Positions 12,801-23,248 of a DNA stretch of 64,000 nt are shown here, piece by piece; position 1 is the stretch's first letter; every line of letters starts with the position of its first letter. A program made the translations under genes and the position numbers. The DNA is from Latrodectus hesperus (lineage: Eukaryota; Arthropoda; Arachnida; Araneae; Theridiidae): positions 45,327,672 to 45,391,671 of the forward strand of contig CM075857.1 of the NCBI GenBank assembly GCA_037975125.1. Reading direction: 5' to 3'. The notes under the pieces were generated by a model, which saw only the letters and a program-made list of their open reading frames with translations, did not search any database and was not told where the DNA came from.

Positions 12801-15800
12801 AATATTAGGTTTCTTTTCAAAACCCACTTCTTCATCAACTTTTAGAGCATTATGTCTGATGAAAATATAAAATTATAAAAAAAATAATCTTGAGAACTTT
12901 AATAGATAATTTTCTATTGTTGCGCATGTTTATTGTCATTAACCTTAAATAATATAAGACAAATTACACAATATATAAAGTTTGAATTCAGAGCTTTCAG
13001 TTTTAATTAACCCTTTGATGGTTATGAACAGCTGAGCTAGCAATTGAATCGTGCTTCATAATGCGCGCAAACGAGTTCCGCTCGGCAGCGTGTTTTCGAC
13101 CGAAAAGGTTAGAAACGAGTTCTGCTCGCGTAGTTAAAATTTCCCCCAATGCGCGCTGACGAGCTGAGCTCGTTCGTCAATATTATTTTGCATTGATAAT
13201 GTTACAAACGAATCCTACTCGCAAATTTAGTTATTTTTACTGTCTACAGATGGCAGTACGGGTTCCATGAATTTCTTTTCATAATGATTGAAGTTGTTTA
13301 TATTTTTACCTTGTTGTTTATAAAGCCATTTTGGCGTGGTATTTTGAGTGTTTGTAAAGAAAAATGACTCAAAAGCGAAAGTTAAATGATATTGATTATG
13401 ACGATGATTATGATTGTGATACAGAAAGCTTATCTAGTTTTGAATCTGATGACGACTTTGTTCATAATATATCAAGCTCAGAAGATGATTCAAGCGATGA
13501 GGAAGATTTTTCGAGTGTACGACACTGGTGTCAAATTGATTCAAGTTCTCCCGCTCCTAGCCGATTTAGTTTTACTGGTGATGTGGGAATAAAAGCTTGC
13601 GTGACAAATATTTCGGATCCACTTGAGTACTTCGAGTTGTTTTTTACTGATGAGATTGTAAATCATATTGTTACTGAAACCAATATTTTTGCTGCTGAAA
13701 CTTTAAAAAAATTTAAGAGCAAAGAACATTCCCGAACTCATCATTGGAGTGAAACTAATGCAAATGAATTGAGGGTATTTTTTTTGTATCATTAATAATC
13801 ATTAATTTTGTAAGGAATAATAACGAAACCAACTGTAAGAATGTATTGGTCAAAAAGAAAGTTAATTGAAACTCCAAGCTTTCTAATCTTATGAGTTCGA
13901 GAAGATTTGATCTTATTATGCAATTCCTTCATTTTGATAGGAATGAAAGCACTGATTCTTCTCATCCTCAGCCAAAACTAAAAAAAATATGGACCATTTT
14001 AAATGACTTACAAAAAAAATTTTTCGGAAGTTTACACACTCGAGCAAGACATATGTATTGATGAAAGTCTATTGCTGTATAAAGGGAGACTTTCTTGGAC
14101 CCAATACTTACCACTTAAAAGGGCCAGATTTGGTATCAAAATGTTTATGTTATGTGAATCTCATAGTGGATATGTGTGGTCTGTTATAATTTATGTCGGT
14201 AAAGGCACAGATATATCTGAAGAAAATAAAGAATGTTCGTTTTCTACTCAGGTAGTTTTGACATTATCCAAGCCGCTATTAAACAAAGGATACTGCCTTA
14301 CTATGGATAATTACTACAACTCTCCGGAGTTAGGGGAAATATTACTGAAATCTAAAACTAATTTTTTTGGAACATTAAGACCTAACAGAAAAGATCTACC
14401 GAAAGAACTAAAAACAGAAAAGCTTAAAAAGGGAGACTTACTTACCTACCAAAGAGGTAAGATGATGATCATGCGATGGAGAGATAAAAAGTATGTTCAT
14501 TTTATAAGCTCCATTCATAATCCTGAGATCGTAAAAGTCCCAAATAAATTGAAAAATGTGGAAATAGAGAAGCCTAAGATTGTTTTAGATTACAATAATA
14601 CTATGGGTGGTATAGATCGCATGGATCAGCAAATTGGATACTATGATGTAACTCGGTCTCGTCAAAGGAAATATTATGAAAAAATATTTCGTTATTTATT
14701 GGACATAACAATTTTTAATGCTTTCCAGCTGTGGAAAAAAAAAGGGAATAAAAAATCAAATTTGGAATTCAGAATTGAACTAGCTGAAAGAATTGTTGAA
14801 AAATATCACACTCACAGACAGTTGAAATCAAAGCCTACCGAAACAGTTTCAAATACCTTAAGATTGTCAGCTCGCCACTTCCCTGATTATATTCCACCTA
14901 CTGAAAAAAGAAGGAACCTACTAGACGATGTGTGGTATGTTGCAGCAAAAATGATGCCAATGGAAAAAGAATTCGCCGTGAAACACGTACATATTGCAAA
15001 GACTGTAATGCACCATTATGTGTAATTCCATGTTTTAAAGTATATCACACTCAAAAAGATTTTTAGGTAATTACTGTATTGAAATGTTTCATAAAGTTTT
15101 ACATTAGTTGTATTTATTTAGACTTTTCAATTTAATATTTGTATAAACTTGTATTTATATTTAACGATTATTATTTATAAAATTGGTTATTATCATTTAT
15201 AATTTACTATTTACAAATTATCATTTATTAATCATTTTAAAGTACTTAAAAACTGGTATTTATGTATTAAAAGTACTTTAAGAATTTTATAAAATGCGCA
15301 AGGTGAGCTATCCACCCCATCGCCACTGAAGGGTGACATTTTCGGAAGAACGGCGGAGGAAAACAGCTGCGAATTTGGACTGCTGTTTAGTCGCAGTACA
15401 GCGCGAATTAAGTAAGCGAAAACTGCTACTTTCCCTAACCGCTAAAGGGTTAAGAATTAAAAAACAAATTCTAATGTATTTCACTGAAACTAAACAAAAA
15501 TTAAAAATTTCTTACATTACCATTCACTAAATGTATTGAGTAGATATCAGAGAAAATAATTTATTCTTTGTATTTCATGTTTATTAGTTCGGGTAATTAA
15601 ATATTACCACAGTTCTAGTAGATAATTAAAATATTTTTGATAAAGACTTTTATTCTGCCAACAGCACATTATATAATTTCTTAAAATGTTTATTGGATAA
15701 TTTTGCTCTTAGATCCAATAAGTTTTCTCATTTAATGAGAAAGCTTAATGAATCTGCATATAAATAATTACATGATATACATTTTTATCAAAACTTTAAA

Positions 15801-18800
15801 ATTTCTGTTTTTTGGACTATGAACTTTTTTTTGCAGAGCAACTTAAAATCTGATTTTTTACACTAAGGTTATTTAATATATTTAATCATGAGACATGCTT
15901 AGCATAAAATTAATATGCTCAGGATATCCTTCTTTCAATAAGAATTTTTAAATGTGTATAATATAAATAATATTTATTATAGTTTAATTACCTTGTTCTT
16001 TTAAACCAATAACAATCCGAGAATCTCCAACATGACCAGTATATAGTTTCCCTTTTCGAATAAAAGCAATGCTTGCAGTTGTTCCAGCTGTGCTAGGTAA
16101 TCCAGATGCGGTTTTAGGCCAATTATCTAATTAAATTTAAAACAAAACATTAAAGAAACAGCTATTTTCAGTCATATTAAAATCCTTATAATTTTTTAAG
16201 ATAAATTTGAAACAAGAATACACATTTATTAATATTTTTACAAAAATTTTGGGTGTAAGTATAATATCCCCCTCTAAGTGATTTCTCGCCAAATCTAGCA
16301 CTCTTTGTATTGATTGTAGTATTGCAAATTTGAGTTTTCGCTCCTTCTGAGATTTTTTAGTTGCCAGCTTTTTTTCTCATGTTTTACGTAATTTTTACGT
16401 CATATATATACTTCTTTTCAGTGGCAACAGCATTTTTAGTTTAATTGCTCTTTTTTTTATTGGATGTAAAGCGCGGCAATTTAAATTGTTTTTTCATATT
16501 TATTTTTTATTTCACTTCGGAGGCAGCGCGGAATATAAATATTGTCTTTTATATTCAAAATTTTTATTTCGGTGAAGATATAGTGCCGGAATTTTAATAC
16601 TGATTTTTATATTCGTTTTTTTTCACTGTGGATATAGTACCAAAATTTCAATTCTGTCTTTCATATTCATTTTGTATTTCGCTGTATATATTGTGCCAGA
16701 AATTAAACTGACTTTTATATTCATTTTGGATTTTTCTGTGCGTGTAGAGTGCAAGACAAAAAATGAAAGTAAGAATTTTATTTTAATTATTTTCTGAAGG
16801 CATAGAATTTCTAGAATTGTATATTAAGTATTTAAATTTCCAATAATAAAAGAAAATATAGAATTGTTCCATTTTTTAGAATTATTCTGAATTTGTCTAC
16901 TTTTATGTAGTAATGATTTGTAACATTCCACTTTAAATCACTGGAATTCCTTTTTTTTAACTAGATGATATTAAATTAATTATTTTTCTACTTTATTTCC
17001 TTTAATTTTAAATCTGTAATATTTTTAAATAGAATCTTTAATCAATTATTATTACGATTACTGTTTTCTTATATACAGTTAGGTTGAGCAATTTAAAATC
17101 GAAGAGAGGGGGAATACCCCGCTTTATTTATATGGTTGATATTATTGTTTTTTTATGTAGTGTTAGGCCTAGTAATTCGAAATCGGGAAAAACCCCGGTT
17201 TCTTACGCTGATTGACACCTATTCTGGGTTGCCACTTTTTTCGTCGCCAAGTGGTGACGAAAAAAGTCATAATGATCGCCAATAGAGCGGGATACCCTAC
17301 TAGTTCCAAATTTTGAGTTAAAACAGTACAAAAATATAGTTTGTTTTTAATATTGGAAAAAAATAAGAATACTTTGTAGTAAAGACAGTCATATAATGTT
17401 TTGAATAACATGCAGTTTTTTATAAGTGTTTGGTTCAGCTGATGCTCTAAGGTCAACTTTCACATGAAGACTAATAACTTTTAATGACTTATTTTACATC
17501 TATTATTTTTAAATATATAAAAAGAATGAGCAAATAACCATTAATCAAAATATTTTGACAATCCTACGTTTGACATATTATAGTTTATAGATTCTATACG
17601 TGGTCAGTTAATGAATGGAAATGTTTTGGAATTAGAGCTCTAAAACATATCATGAATAGTAAGGCTCATTCAGGGAAATTTACTTTTTAATATAATATTT
17701 TTCTTTCAATGATTAAATCCTCCTAACTTCTTGAAAAATAAAATTATGAATTTAAAGTTAACTTAAACAAAATAATAAATAACATTAAATATTTCATTTT
17801 AAATGAAACAGGACTTCTATTTTGTTTCAGAGTAAAGTCATTCCCATTCTAAGGTTCCTACTTGCAAATCAAAATATGGAAGAAATCTCCTCAAAAAATT
17901 ACAAAAAAGATTTAAGAATTTCACTGCAATGTATTCTTCACAGATAATTATTGCCATAAAAAAGGGCATATTACTTTAAAAAGGAATTTTGTCGAACTAT
18001 CTTCCTTTATGAATACTTATTGTTTGATAAAAATTTATTAAAATTGCCTTTAATGAGGTTTATTTAATTATCAAAGATTCAAGATTTAAAAAACGGCTTG
18101 ATTTTAAAGTAAATAAAGCAGTTTCAATTAAAAGTTAGGATGATTTACATTAAATTACCGTAACAGACAAATATTACATATGATAAATATTTTTGTGATA
18201 AACCAAAATAATTTTTACGGTGCCTTTTTATTGAATTCCAATTATAAAATAATATTTTTAAACTGTTAGACAACATAAATAGAAATGGTATCAGAAAATT
18301 AAAGTATCCCTAGATTTCTGTAAGCATAAATAAAAAATTAACAAGACTAACATTAAAAAAAAATAAATGATTTGTGAGACAGCAAATTACAATGCCAAAA
18401 TAATTTACCTAAGTGACAAATTTTGAACTGCATGTTAAATTAAGATTCTATAATTTCATGCATAGATATTGATTATAGTTCTGACAAGATTTGCCCTTTT
18501 AAGGGTATCCTTACTTAATATTAATGTTAAGTTTTTTTCTAGTTAAGATTGTAATTTGTTGATGTTGTAATTTCGCTTAAGACTAGAGAACTGTGAGATG
18601 GATAAAATGCATCAAGCGGTCCATAAAGTAAGGCAAACGGGCTTAACAGTTCAGAATGTGTTTGCATGAAACGATTTTCACTTTATGATATAAGATGATT
18701 GTATGAAATTCATTTTGTGTGCAACCCTTGAAGCATTTATTGAGTAATTTTATTTGGCTACAATTTAAGAATTTGTTATGTTAATGTTTCCATTACTAGA

Positions 18801-20752
18801 CATCAAATTTTTTTAAAGTTTTATTATTCAGAATTTTTTAAAGCTACATTGGAATTTTTTTAAAGTAATACTATTTCAAATTTTTATTGGGTCCGCAGTT
18901 AAAAGATCTATGTGGGGTACTAATCATGTCCCTGGTCAGTTTGATTTGTACCTCCCAATGTAGGTATGACGAATTATTAAAAAAAAATCTTAGAAGATTT
19001 CTTTTTGAAGCAATAAAAACTTTATTCTTTGACCAATAGTGACAATTGCAAAACTAATGATTGGGTGAGTGATTTTGCTTAAATTTAGCTCTATTAACTG
19101 GTTGTCACTGAAGTAGATAGCACTAAACTGAAGAATTTTTTCTAACATAAATTAACTGCCCAGTTAATTATAATTCGAGTTTTAATAAATAATAACAGTC
19201 GAGTTTTAATTAAAAACACAATTTGTTTATCTTAGAGATTTAGCTTTATTGCACGTATGAGAACATTATGATACTAATTTTACATTTGCTTTTTTATCAT
19301 GCACACACACAGTCTTAAGGAAATTATTTTCCATTTATTAGCATTTTAATACTTCTATAAGAAATTATAGTAAAATGTTCAAAATTTTGATGTTTAGAAT
19401 TCAAAATAGTGTGCAATTGCTAACTTGAAGTTTGAACTCTATCAGTATTTGGTAACTGGACATTGGGCGTAGTAATGTAATTTAGGTTGGCGAGAAAACT
19501 GTTTCATATACTAAATATTTTATTAGTTATATTAGATATTGTGTAGAAATTTTGATGTGTATTTTATGGTGATTAATTGAAAGCAAATTATTATTATAAA
19601 AAAATACTATACATATTATTGAATTATTCAGTTTATTTCACATCTAGTAACATTTACTCAGGAAAGTGAACAAGCAGTACTTTTTGTCCTTTTATATTTA
19701 TATATTCAAGTAAATATTTGCATGAATTATAAAAAACATTCGTCCAAGATTTTGCCATAATGTTTGTCTGTGCAGGAAAATTAAATGAAATATTTGAAAT
19801 CAAAATAGTCACAATCTGTTCAATTTACATTTGACGAGAAAAATGGGAAATACCACCAAAGAAGTGAGCTAAAATAGAATAGTACCAATTCCTGTAATCA
19901 TAATTCTGACAAAATCAAGTATTTTACAATTGAAAATGAAAATTTTGTTAATATTACCAGAATTTAAAATTATTTATTAGCTGTTATATAAAAATTATTA
20001 AAGCTGATAGAAAAATTAATTTGAGTACTTCTATTTTTTTAAGAATTCATTGAAATTTATATAAATCCACCATACAAATGATTCTACAATTTATCAGTTT
20101 TATTAATGTAAGGAGTTTTAATTTAAGAAATAAAGTTATAAGCATCAACTTCGCCAAATCTTTATAAAAGGCGCCAAAGTATATAAAAATGGCAACAGTG
20201 AATTATAACCTATTATAGGATGATACATAACGCTCAGAACATTTTTGTTTTCATAAAGGAAATCTATATTGGTTATATTTTTGACAGATCCTTTTTAAAT
20301 ACATAATAATTTACACTCTAAAATAAATGACATCACGTTAATTTCTTGTCGAGTTCATAATTTAGGGTTAATATTAATTTCTTGAAAGAATACATATGAA
20401 AAAAAAATTTTAACCCACATGCGTTTACACACAGATATGTATTTTACTTACCAACTTCTTTCCACATAGCCAAATGAGTAGTTAGAAAACCATCTCTGAT
20501 AGCACTTAGAACCATTTCATCATCATCTCCCCAAAAATGTTTCAATGTCACGATATTATCTAATAAATTATTTTTCGCATATTGGGCAGCTTCTTTACCG
20601 CCATGACCATCAAAAATACCGAAAAAAGCATATTCCAAATCATTTTTATCTTCTGTATGTTGATAGGCAACAACAAATGCATCTTCCATGTATTTTCTGC
20701 CACCTTGACTACTTTGACCAGTGACCCTTAAATTTATTTCTGATGAAGACAT
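6172..20752 (-). CDS. PPM1D: PP2C-family Ser/Thr phosphatase, PPM1D/Wip1 orthologue (six exons, complete)
   Basis: Joining six exons gives 1899 coding bases and 632 residues; human PPM1D is 605 residues and also has six coding exons. Exons: 20452-20752, 15992-16126, 12512-12727, 11601-11821, 8352-8658, 6172-6890, all with GT/AG borders and matching phases. PP2C motifs occur in order: RKYMEDAF (19-26), FDGHGG with metal Asp48, the GTTAS strand, GHVGDS with Asp135, DHKP (158-161), GDLWSYD (218-224), SDGLWN with Asp256, RADN with Asp318. The basic loop VVWKRP near 186-191, which in Wip1 reads its pTXpY/pSQ substrates, is conserved. Residues 331-632 form a Ser/Asp/Glu-rich, probably disordered tail with small basic clusters (KRKH, QKRK) that could be nuclear signals. 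The family dephosphorylates p38, p53 and ATM/ATR targets to end DNA-damage signalling in the nucleus. I see no frameshift or lost catalytic residue. Confidence 0.96.
8352..8658 (-). CDS. PPM1D: PPM1D exon 5
   Basis: 307 bases from a TTTTTCTAG acceptor to a GTAAGT donor. It encodes the last catalytic helix (ALERWNQLQ), the metal-binding RADN (Asp318) and VTIML, and then enters the non-conserved tail. Confidence 0.94.
11091..11129. repeat. Short near-perfect palindrome in PPM1D intron 4
   Basis: Arms CTAAAAATGTAAACC and its complement meet around CTTTTAAAAG. The palindrome would fold as a stem of about 19 pairs with one unpaired base. It lies inside an intron; no function is evident. Confidence 0.7.
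11601..11821 (-). CDS. PPM1D: PPM1D exon 4
   Basis: 221 bases from a TTGTACAG acceptor to a GTAAGT donor. It encodes GDLWSYD, VSPEPD and ASDGLWNIM, with catalytic Asp256. Confidence 0.95.
12512..12727 (-). CDS. PPM1D: PPM1D exon 3
   Basis: 216 bases. The acceptor is TTTTTAG at 12728-12734 (minus strand); an open frame runs on upstream to 12840, but that part is intronic, because only this acceptor keeps phase with exon 2 and the alignment with DIDAWQAESL...DHKP. It encodes DHKPE, VMNKSGVERVVWKRP and PFLAVARSLG, and ends one base into the Gly codon at a GTTTGT donor. Confidence 0.93.
13069..13221 (+). repeat. Subterminal direct repeats in the piggyBac left end
   Basis: Three copies of a 16-bp motif, AAACGAGTTCYGCTCG, lie at 13069-13084, 13113-13128 and 13206-13221; the third carries three changes. 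Spacing is 44 and 93 bases. Such repeats next to the terminal repeat are typical transposase-binding sites; that role here is inference. Confidence 0.7.
13364..15065 (+). pseudogene. piggyBac transposase, frameshifted
   Basis: The first frame (13364-13795) starts at an ATG and has the acidic N-terminal leader and the beginning of the DDE_Tnp_1_7 domain (DPLEYFELFF...LRVFF). From about 13782 to 14010 the homology jumps frame more than once and crosses stops. The second frame (14003-15025) has the catalytic core: IDESLLLYKGRL (first Asp), TMDNYY (second Asp), MGGIDRMDQ (third Asp). The Cys-rich C-terminal finger (CVVC, YCKDC, CVIPC pattern) lies in another frame after a shift near 14905 and ends with TAG at 15063-15065. 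All three catalytic Asp residues survive, but the gene cannot give one protein. The parent family cuts and pastes at TTAA. Confidence 0.9.
15992..16126 (-). CDS. PPM1D: PPM1D exon 2
   Basis: 135 bases bounded by an AATTAG acceptor and a GTAATT donor. The split codon with exon 1 gives Asp101, then NWPKT, GLPSTAGTTAS and GHVGDSRIV, all matching the PPM1D core with the second metal Asp (135). Confidence 0.95.
16452..16757 (+). repeat. Degenerate ~57-bp tandem array in PPM1D intron 1
   Basis: About five and a half copies share the order: TTTC-ctg-t-gga, then a TAGTGCC-like core (gcgcgg, agtgcc, agtacc, tgtgcc, agtgca), then an AATTtAAaT segment, then ttTATATTCa-TTTT. Approximate starts are 16452, 16509, 16566, 16623, 16676 and 16731. 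Copies differ by roughly 20-30 percent by eye, so the array is old. Confidence 0.65.
17073..17330 (+). repeat. GC-richer repeat patch in intron 1: two direct repeats and a hairpin
   Basis: A block starting GTTAGG, followed by ATCG and a CCCC run and ending in CGCTTTAT or CGGTTTCT, occurs at about 17078-17130 and again at 17161-17203. At 17234-17267 a hairpin has 15-base arms (ACTTTTTTCGTCGCC and its near-complement) around a four-base loop. This patch looks like part of a transposon I cannot classify. Confidence 0.5.
20452..20752 (-). CDS. PPM1D: PPM1D exon 1 (start codon)
   Basis: ATG at 20752-20750 opens the frame. The exon encodes residues 1-100 plus one base and ends at a GTAAGT donor (minus strand, 20451 onward). 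It carries the first PP2C motifs, RxxMED and FDGHGG, and ends in the segment preceding the Wip1-type NWPKT. The start is favoured because the PP2C core begins about 20 residues later, as in short-leader PPM1D proteins. Confidence 0.95.
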
Positions 20753-20870
20753 ATTTTCAATTACATCAATATAAAATTAATAACACAATGGAGACTTTAA
20801 GTCCACTTAGTTCGATTATCTCTTCACCCAGGGACGGGGATAGCGCAAGCGCAGATTTCACGATCGAGCA
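20753..20870 (-). promoter_or_regulatory. Candidate PPM1D promoter / 5' UTR with NRF-1-like palindrome
   Basis: The stretch upstream of the PPM1D ATG is locally GC-rich for this window. At 20843-20853 it contains GCGCAAGCGCA, one base from the NRF-1-type palindrome GCGCATGCGC. No TATA box is evident at a suitable distance, which fits a housekeeping-type promoter. The start site is not determined. Confidence 0.35.
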
Positions 20871-21174
20871 AGAACTAACTTGATTTTTTTTAGAATTATG
20901 ATTAATTTAAATGAATAAACTTATGAAATAAATATCAACTTTTAATAAATTGTTCTAATATTTGCATGCATAAACAAGAAAAAAACTTATGTTTACATTA
21001 TGAAAAAAACAGCAAGAAAAGTAGACTATTTCTTGCCGTTTTAAGCAAATTAATAATTAATATGCAACGAAATTTAAAATCTTTTTATTTATTATCATTT
21101 ACGAATCGTTTACGATAACGATGGTAAAATCGAACAGCCCTCTCAGTATATCGATGAATTCTAAAAGTATGAAC

Positions 21175-22243
21175 TTCCTGTTCGCATTGCCCTTTTTAAA
21201 TCGATTTTAAGTTAAATTGAAGGTGGTTATGAAATATTGGTTTTTGTTCAAAACTTTATTTATTATTTGTTATTATAAATTATATGATATTTTCGAATTT
21301 TCATATAGTTGAGCACGTTTATTAAGCAATTACAGACCAAAATAACTTTAATTAAAATTATATTTCAAACGAAGAATAGGAAACCAAAGAATGTCGTTGA
21401 CAAATCTATTTCTTCTCAAACTTAATATAAATTTTGATGTTTATTTAATATTATGTGAATATTCCTGTGTTATTATTTTTAAAGTTTTGTATCTTTTGCA
21501 TTTATTTTGATGAGTTAAAATTTCAACAAACACTGACAATGAGATAGCAGAAAACAAGATGGCACTAAATTAGATGAAACGCATTTACATCAGTTTGCCA
21601 AACAGATTTAAGATAAATCAGTTCGAACCAACGACAAATCCTTTCATCATTTATTATATCCTGTTCGCACTGCACTTTTAAACGCATTTAAGTCTCGGCA
21701 AAACTTTGTTGTGGTGGCAACTTGTGATTTAATTGAGTTTGAGCTGATTTAAATTAGTTTGGAGAATTGACTTAAATACGTTACAACTGATTCACCGCCA
21801 TCTTGTTTTCTGCTATCTTGTTGTCAGTGTTTGTTGAAATATCTGAAACCCATCAAAATAAGTGCAAGAGAAAAAAAATTTAAAAAAATAATAACACAGA
21901 AATATTTACAAAATTATTAAATAAATATCAAAAAAATTATATTTAGTTTGAGAAGAAATAGGTTTATCAACGACATTCTTTGGATTCACATTCCTCATTA
22001 GAAATATCATAATCTAAATTAATGTCATTTTGGTCGGTAATTATTTAATAAACGTGCTGAACTATAAAAAAAAATTTGAAATTATTATATTATTTGTAAT
22101 AACAAACGATAAATATGGTTTTGAACAAAAACTAATATTTCTTAAATCAGTTCCGGCAGTGCGAACGCTGTTTTCAGCATGGTGCTTAAGTTAAATCAGA
22201 TTTAACTTTAATTTGATTTAAAAAGGGCAGTGCGAATGGAGCT
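21175..22243. mobile_element. Large imperfect inverted-repeat (foldback-type) element upstream of PPM1D
   Basis: The two halves are inverted copies of one another. Outer ends: left TTCGCATTGCCCTTTTTAAA (21181-21200), right, reverse-complemented, TTCGCACTGCCCTTTTTAAA (22217-22236). Within them are matching arms: the segment around TATTGGTTTTTGTTCAAAAC (21235) against 22110-22135, the segment around AAAGAATGTCGTTGAC (21383-21400) against 21970-21990, and CAACAAACACTGACAA...ACAAGATGG (21524-21561) against 21801-21838. The centre (21565-21800) contains another copy of the end motif at 21660 (CTGTTCGCACTGC). No transposase frame is present. It is best read as a non-autonomous DNA transposon with very long terminal repeats, possibly with a second copy nested in the middle. 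I could not fix a target duplication. Confidence 0.7.
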
Positions 22244-22599
22244 TTAGTCTTTATGTAGAATTTAACATCAAACTTGATATTTTATGAAAAATTTCCCAAT
22301 AAAATACAGTGAAATATTTTAATAATTGAAATAAAGCTTCAGTCAATTTTTAATTAATTAAACTTAAATAAAAAATTATATTTAAGACAATTTTGTTACT
22401 TACAATTCAATTATTTTCCGTAAATTCAAATTTTATTATTTAATTATGTTTCTATACAAAGCGATTATTTAACATTTTATCTCGATGTGTTTTATAACAC
22501 TACTATTATTATTGTTGACTTATATACACTATTATGATACGAAAAAATGGCTAAAAAGATCAGTACAACCAGAGCTTCTCAAGGACACATAATAGCCAA

Positions 22600-22835
22600 A
22601 TATGGTAAAATTTCATAATTTTTCTTTCGTCACTCAAGTAAGGCATTATAATAGATCTGAGGATCACCATCTCTACATCGGCGACTGGTCAGAGATCGAT
22701 GTGCCTATATCAGTGGAGATGGCTGTATATACCATCACTTTCCCACCTCCAAATCGAACACTTTCTGACCGTATCTTTACCACTTTGTCTTACATTAAAT
22801 TGAAAAGTAAATCTCATTCTTTGCCATAAAGCATT
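22600..22835 (-). pseudogene. Tc1/mariner-family transposase fragment
   Basis: On the minus strand a frame reads SVRFGGGKVMVYTAIS, then GTSIS, which matches the conserved FGGGSVMVWGAIS block of Tc1-like transposases. After a frameshift, VEMVILRSIIMPYL follows, resembling the downstream R-Y-x-D-E-I-L-x-P-x-x-x-P-F block. The patch is GC-richer than its surroundings. The piece is short and broken. The plus-strand frame over the same bases has no recognisable domain and I take it as a shadow. Confidence 0.5.
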
Positions 22836-23083
22836 CTTCATAATCTTCAACTTCATAATCTTTAGAGGCCTTCAACGTCAAACACAAAATTTGCATATTG
22901 TGAAATTTGAAAACGAGGAAAAATTTATTATTGATACCTTGTGAATAAATGTGAAATAAATCGATAAAATGTGAAATAGACAAGAAATGAGTCACGAGAG
23001 TTTATTAACGATATTTTTAATTCCAATTTGGGCAATTTGTTTGTTCACTTTTAAATTTAATGCTGAAAAATTGTGTTAGTGAA

Positions 23084-23133
23084 ATTCGAGCGCATCTTTA
23101 TATCTTTCGAACGATATAAAGGTGATCTCGAAT
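23084..23133. repeat. Inverted repeat (hairpin)
   Basis: Arms ATTCGAGcGCATCTTTATATC and GATATAAAGGTGATCTCGAAT pair almost completely around an eight-base loop. It is probably the remnant of a small inverted-repeat transposon. Confidence 0.6.
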
Positions 23134-23200
23134 GCCAAGCTATTATACAATAATAGAGATGGCAATGAAAAATTTCATAAAGTTTGCTCCGCTGCTGCCT

Positions 23201-23218
23201 ATCACACCATGGTGTGAT
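23201..23218. repeat. Perfect 18-bp palindrome
   Basis: ATCACACCATGGTGTGAT is fully self-complementary. It is followed by a second small inverted repeat, AAGGAA...TTCCTT, near 23227-23248. The meaning is unknown. Confidence 0.7.
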
Positions 23219-23248
23219 TCTGGAGGAAGGAACATAAGTACATTCCTT

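Larger units (their letters stand above)
13011..15449 (+). mobile_element. piggyBac transposon in PPM1D intron 2, with TTAA target duplications
   Basis: The 2439-bp element is flanked by TTAA at 13007-13010 and 15450-15453. Its ends are inverted repeats: left CCCTTTGATGGTTA, right (reverse complement) CCCTTTAGCGGTTA. The sequence just inside both ends is GC-richer than the intron. It lies on the strand opposite PPM1D and makes up most of intron 2 (12728-15991). The transposase is frameshifted, so the copy is non-autonomous, but both ends look good enough to be recognised by an active relative. Confidence 0.93.
16127..20451 (-). other. PPM1D intron 1 (4.3 kb)
   Basis: The intron runs from the exon 1 donor at 20451 to the exon 2 acceptor at 16127. 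Its 3' part holds a degenerate tandem array (16452-16757) and a GC-richer patch with direct and inverted repeats (17073-17330). The remainder is AT-rich with no coding signal that I recognise. Confidence 0.85.

Noticed and set aside
12728..12827. Extension of PPM1D exon 3 upstream, since the frame is open to an ATG at 12827
   Set aside because: The acceptor TTTTTAG at 12728 alone keeps phase with exon 2 and the protein alignment; the extra residues are Asn/Tyr/Ile-rich and have no PPM1D counterpart.
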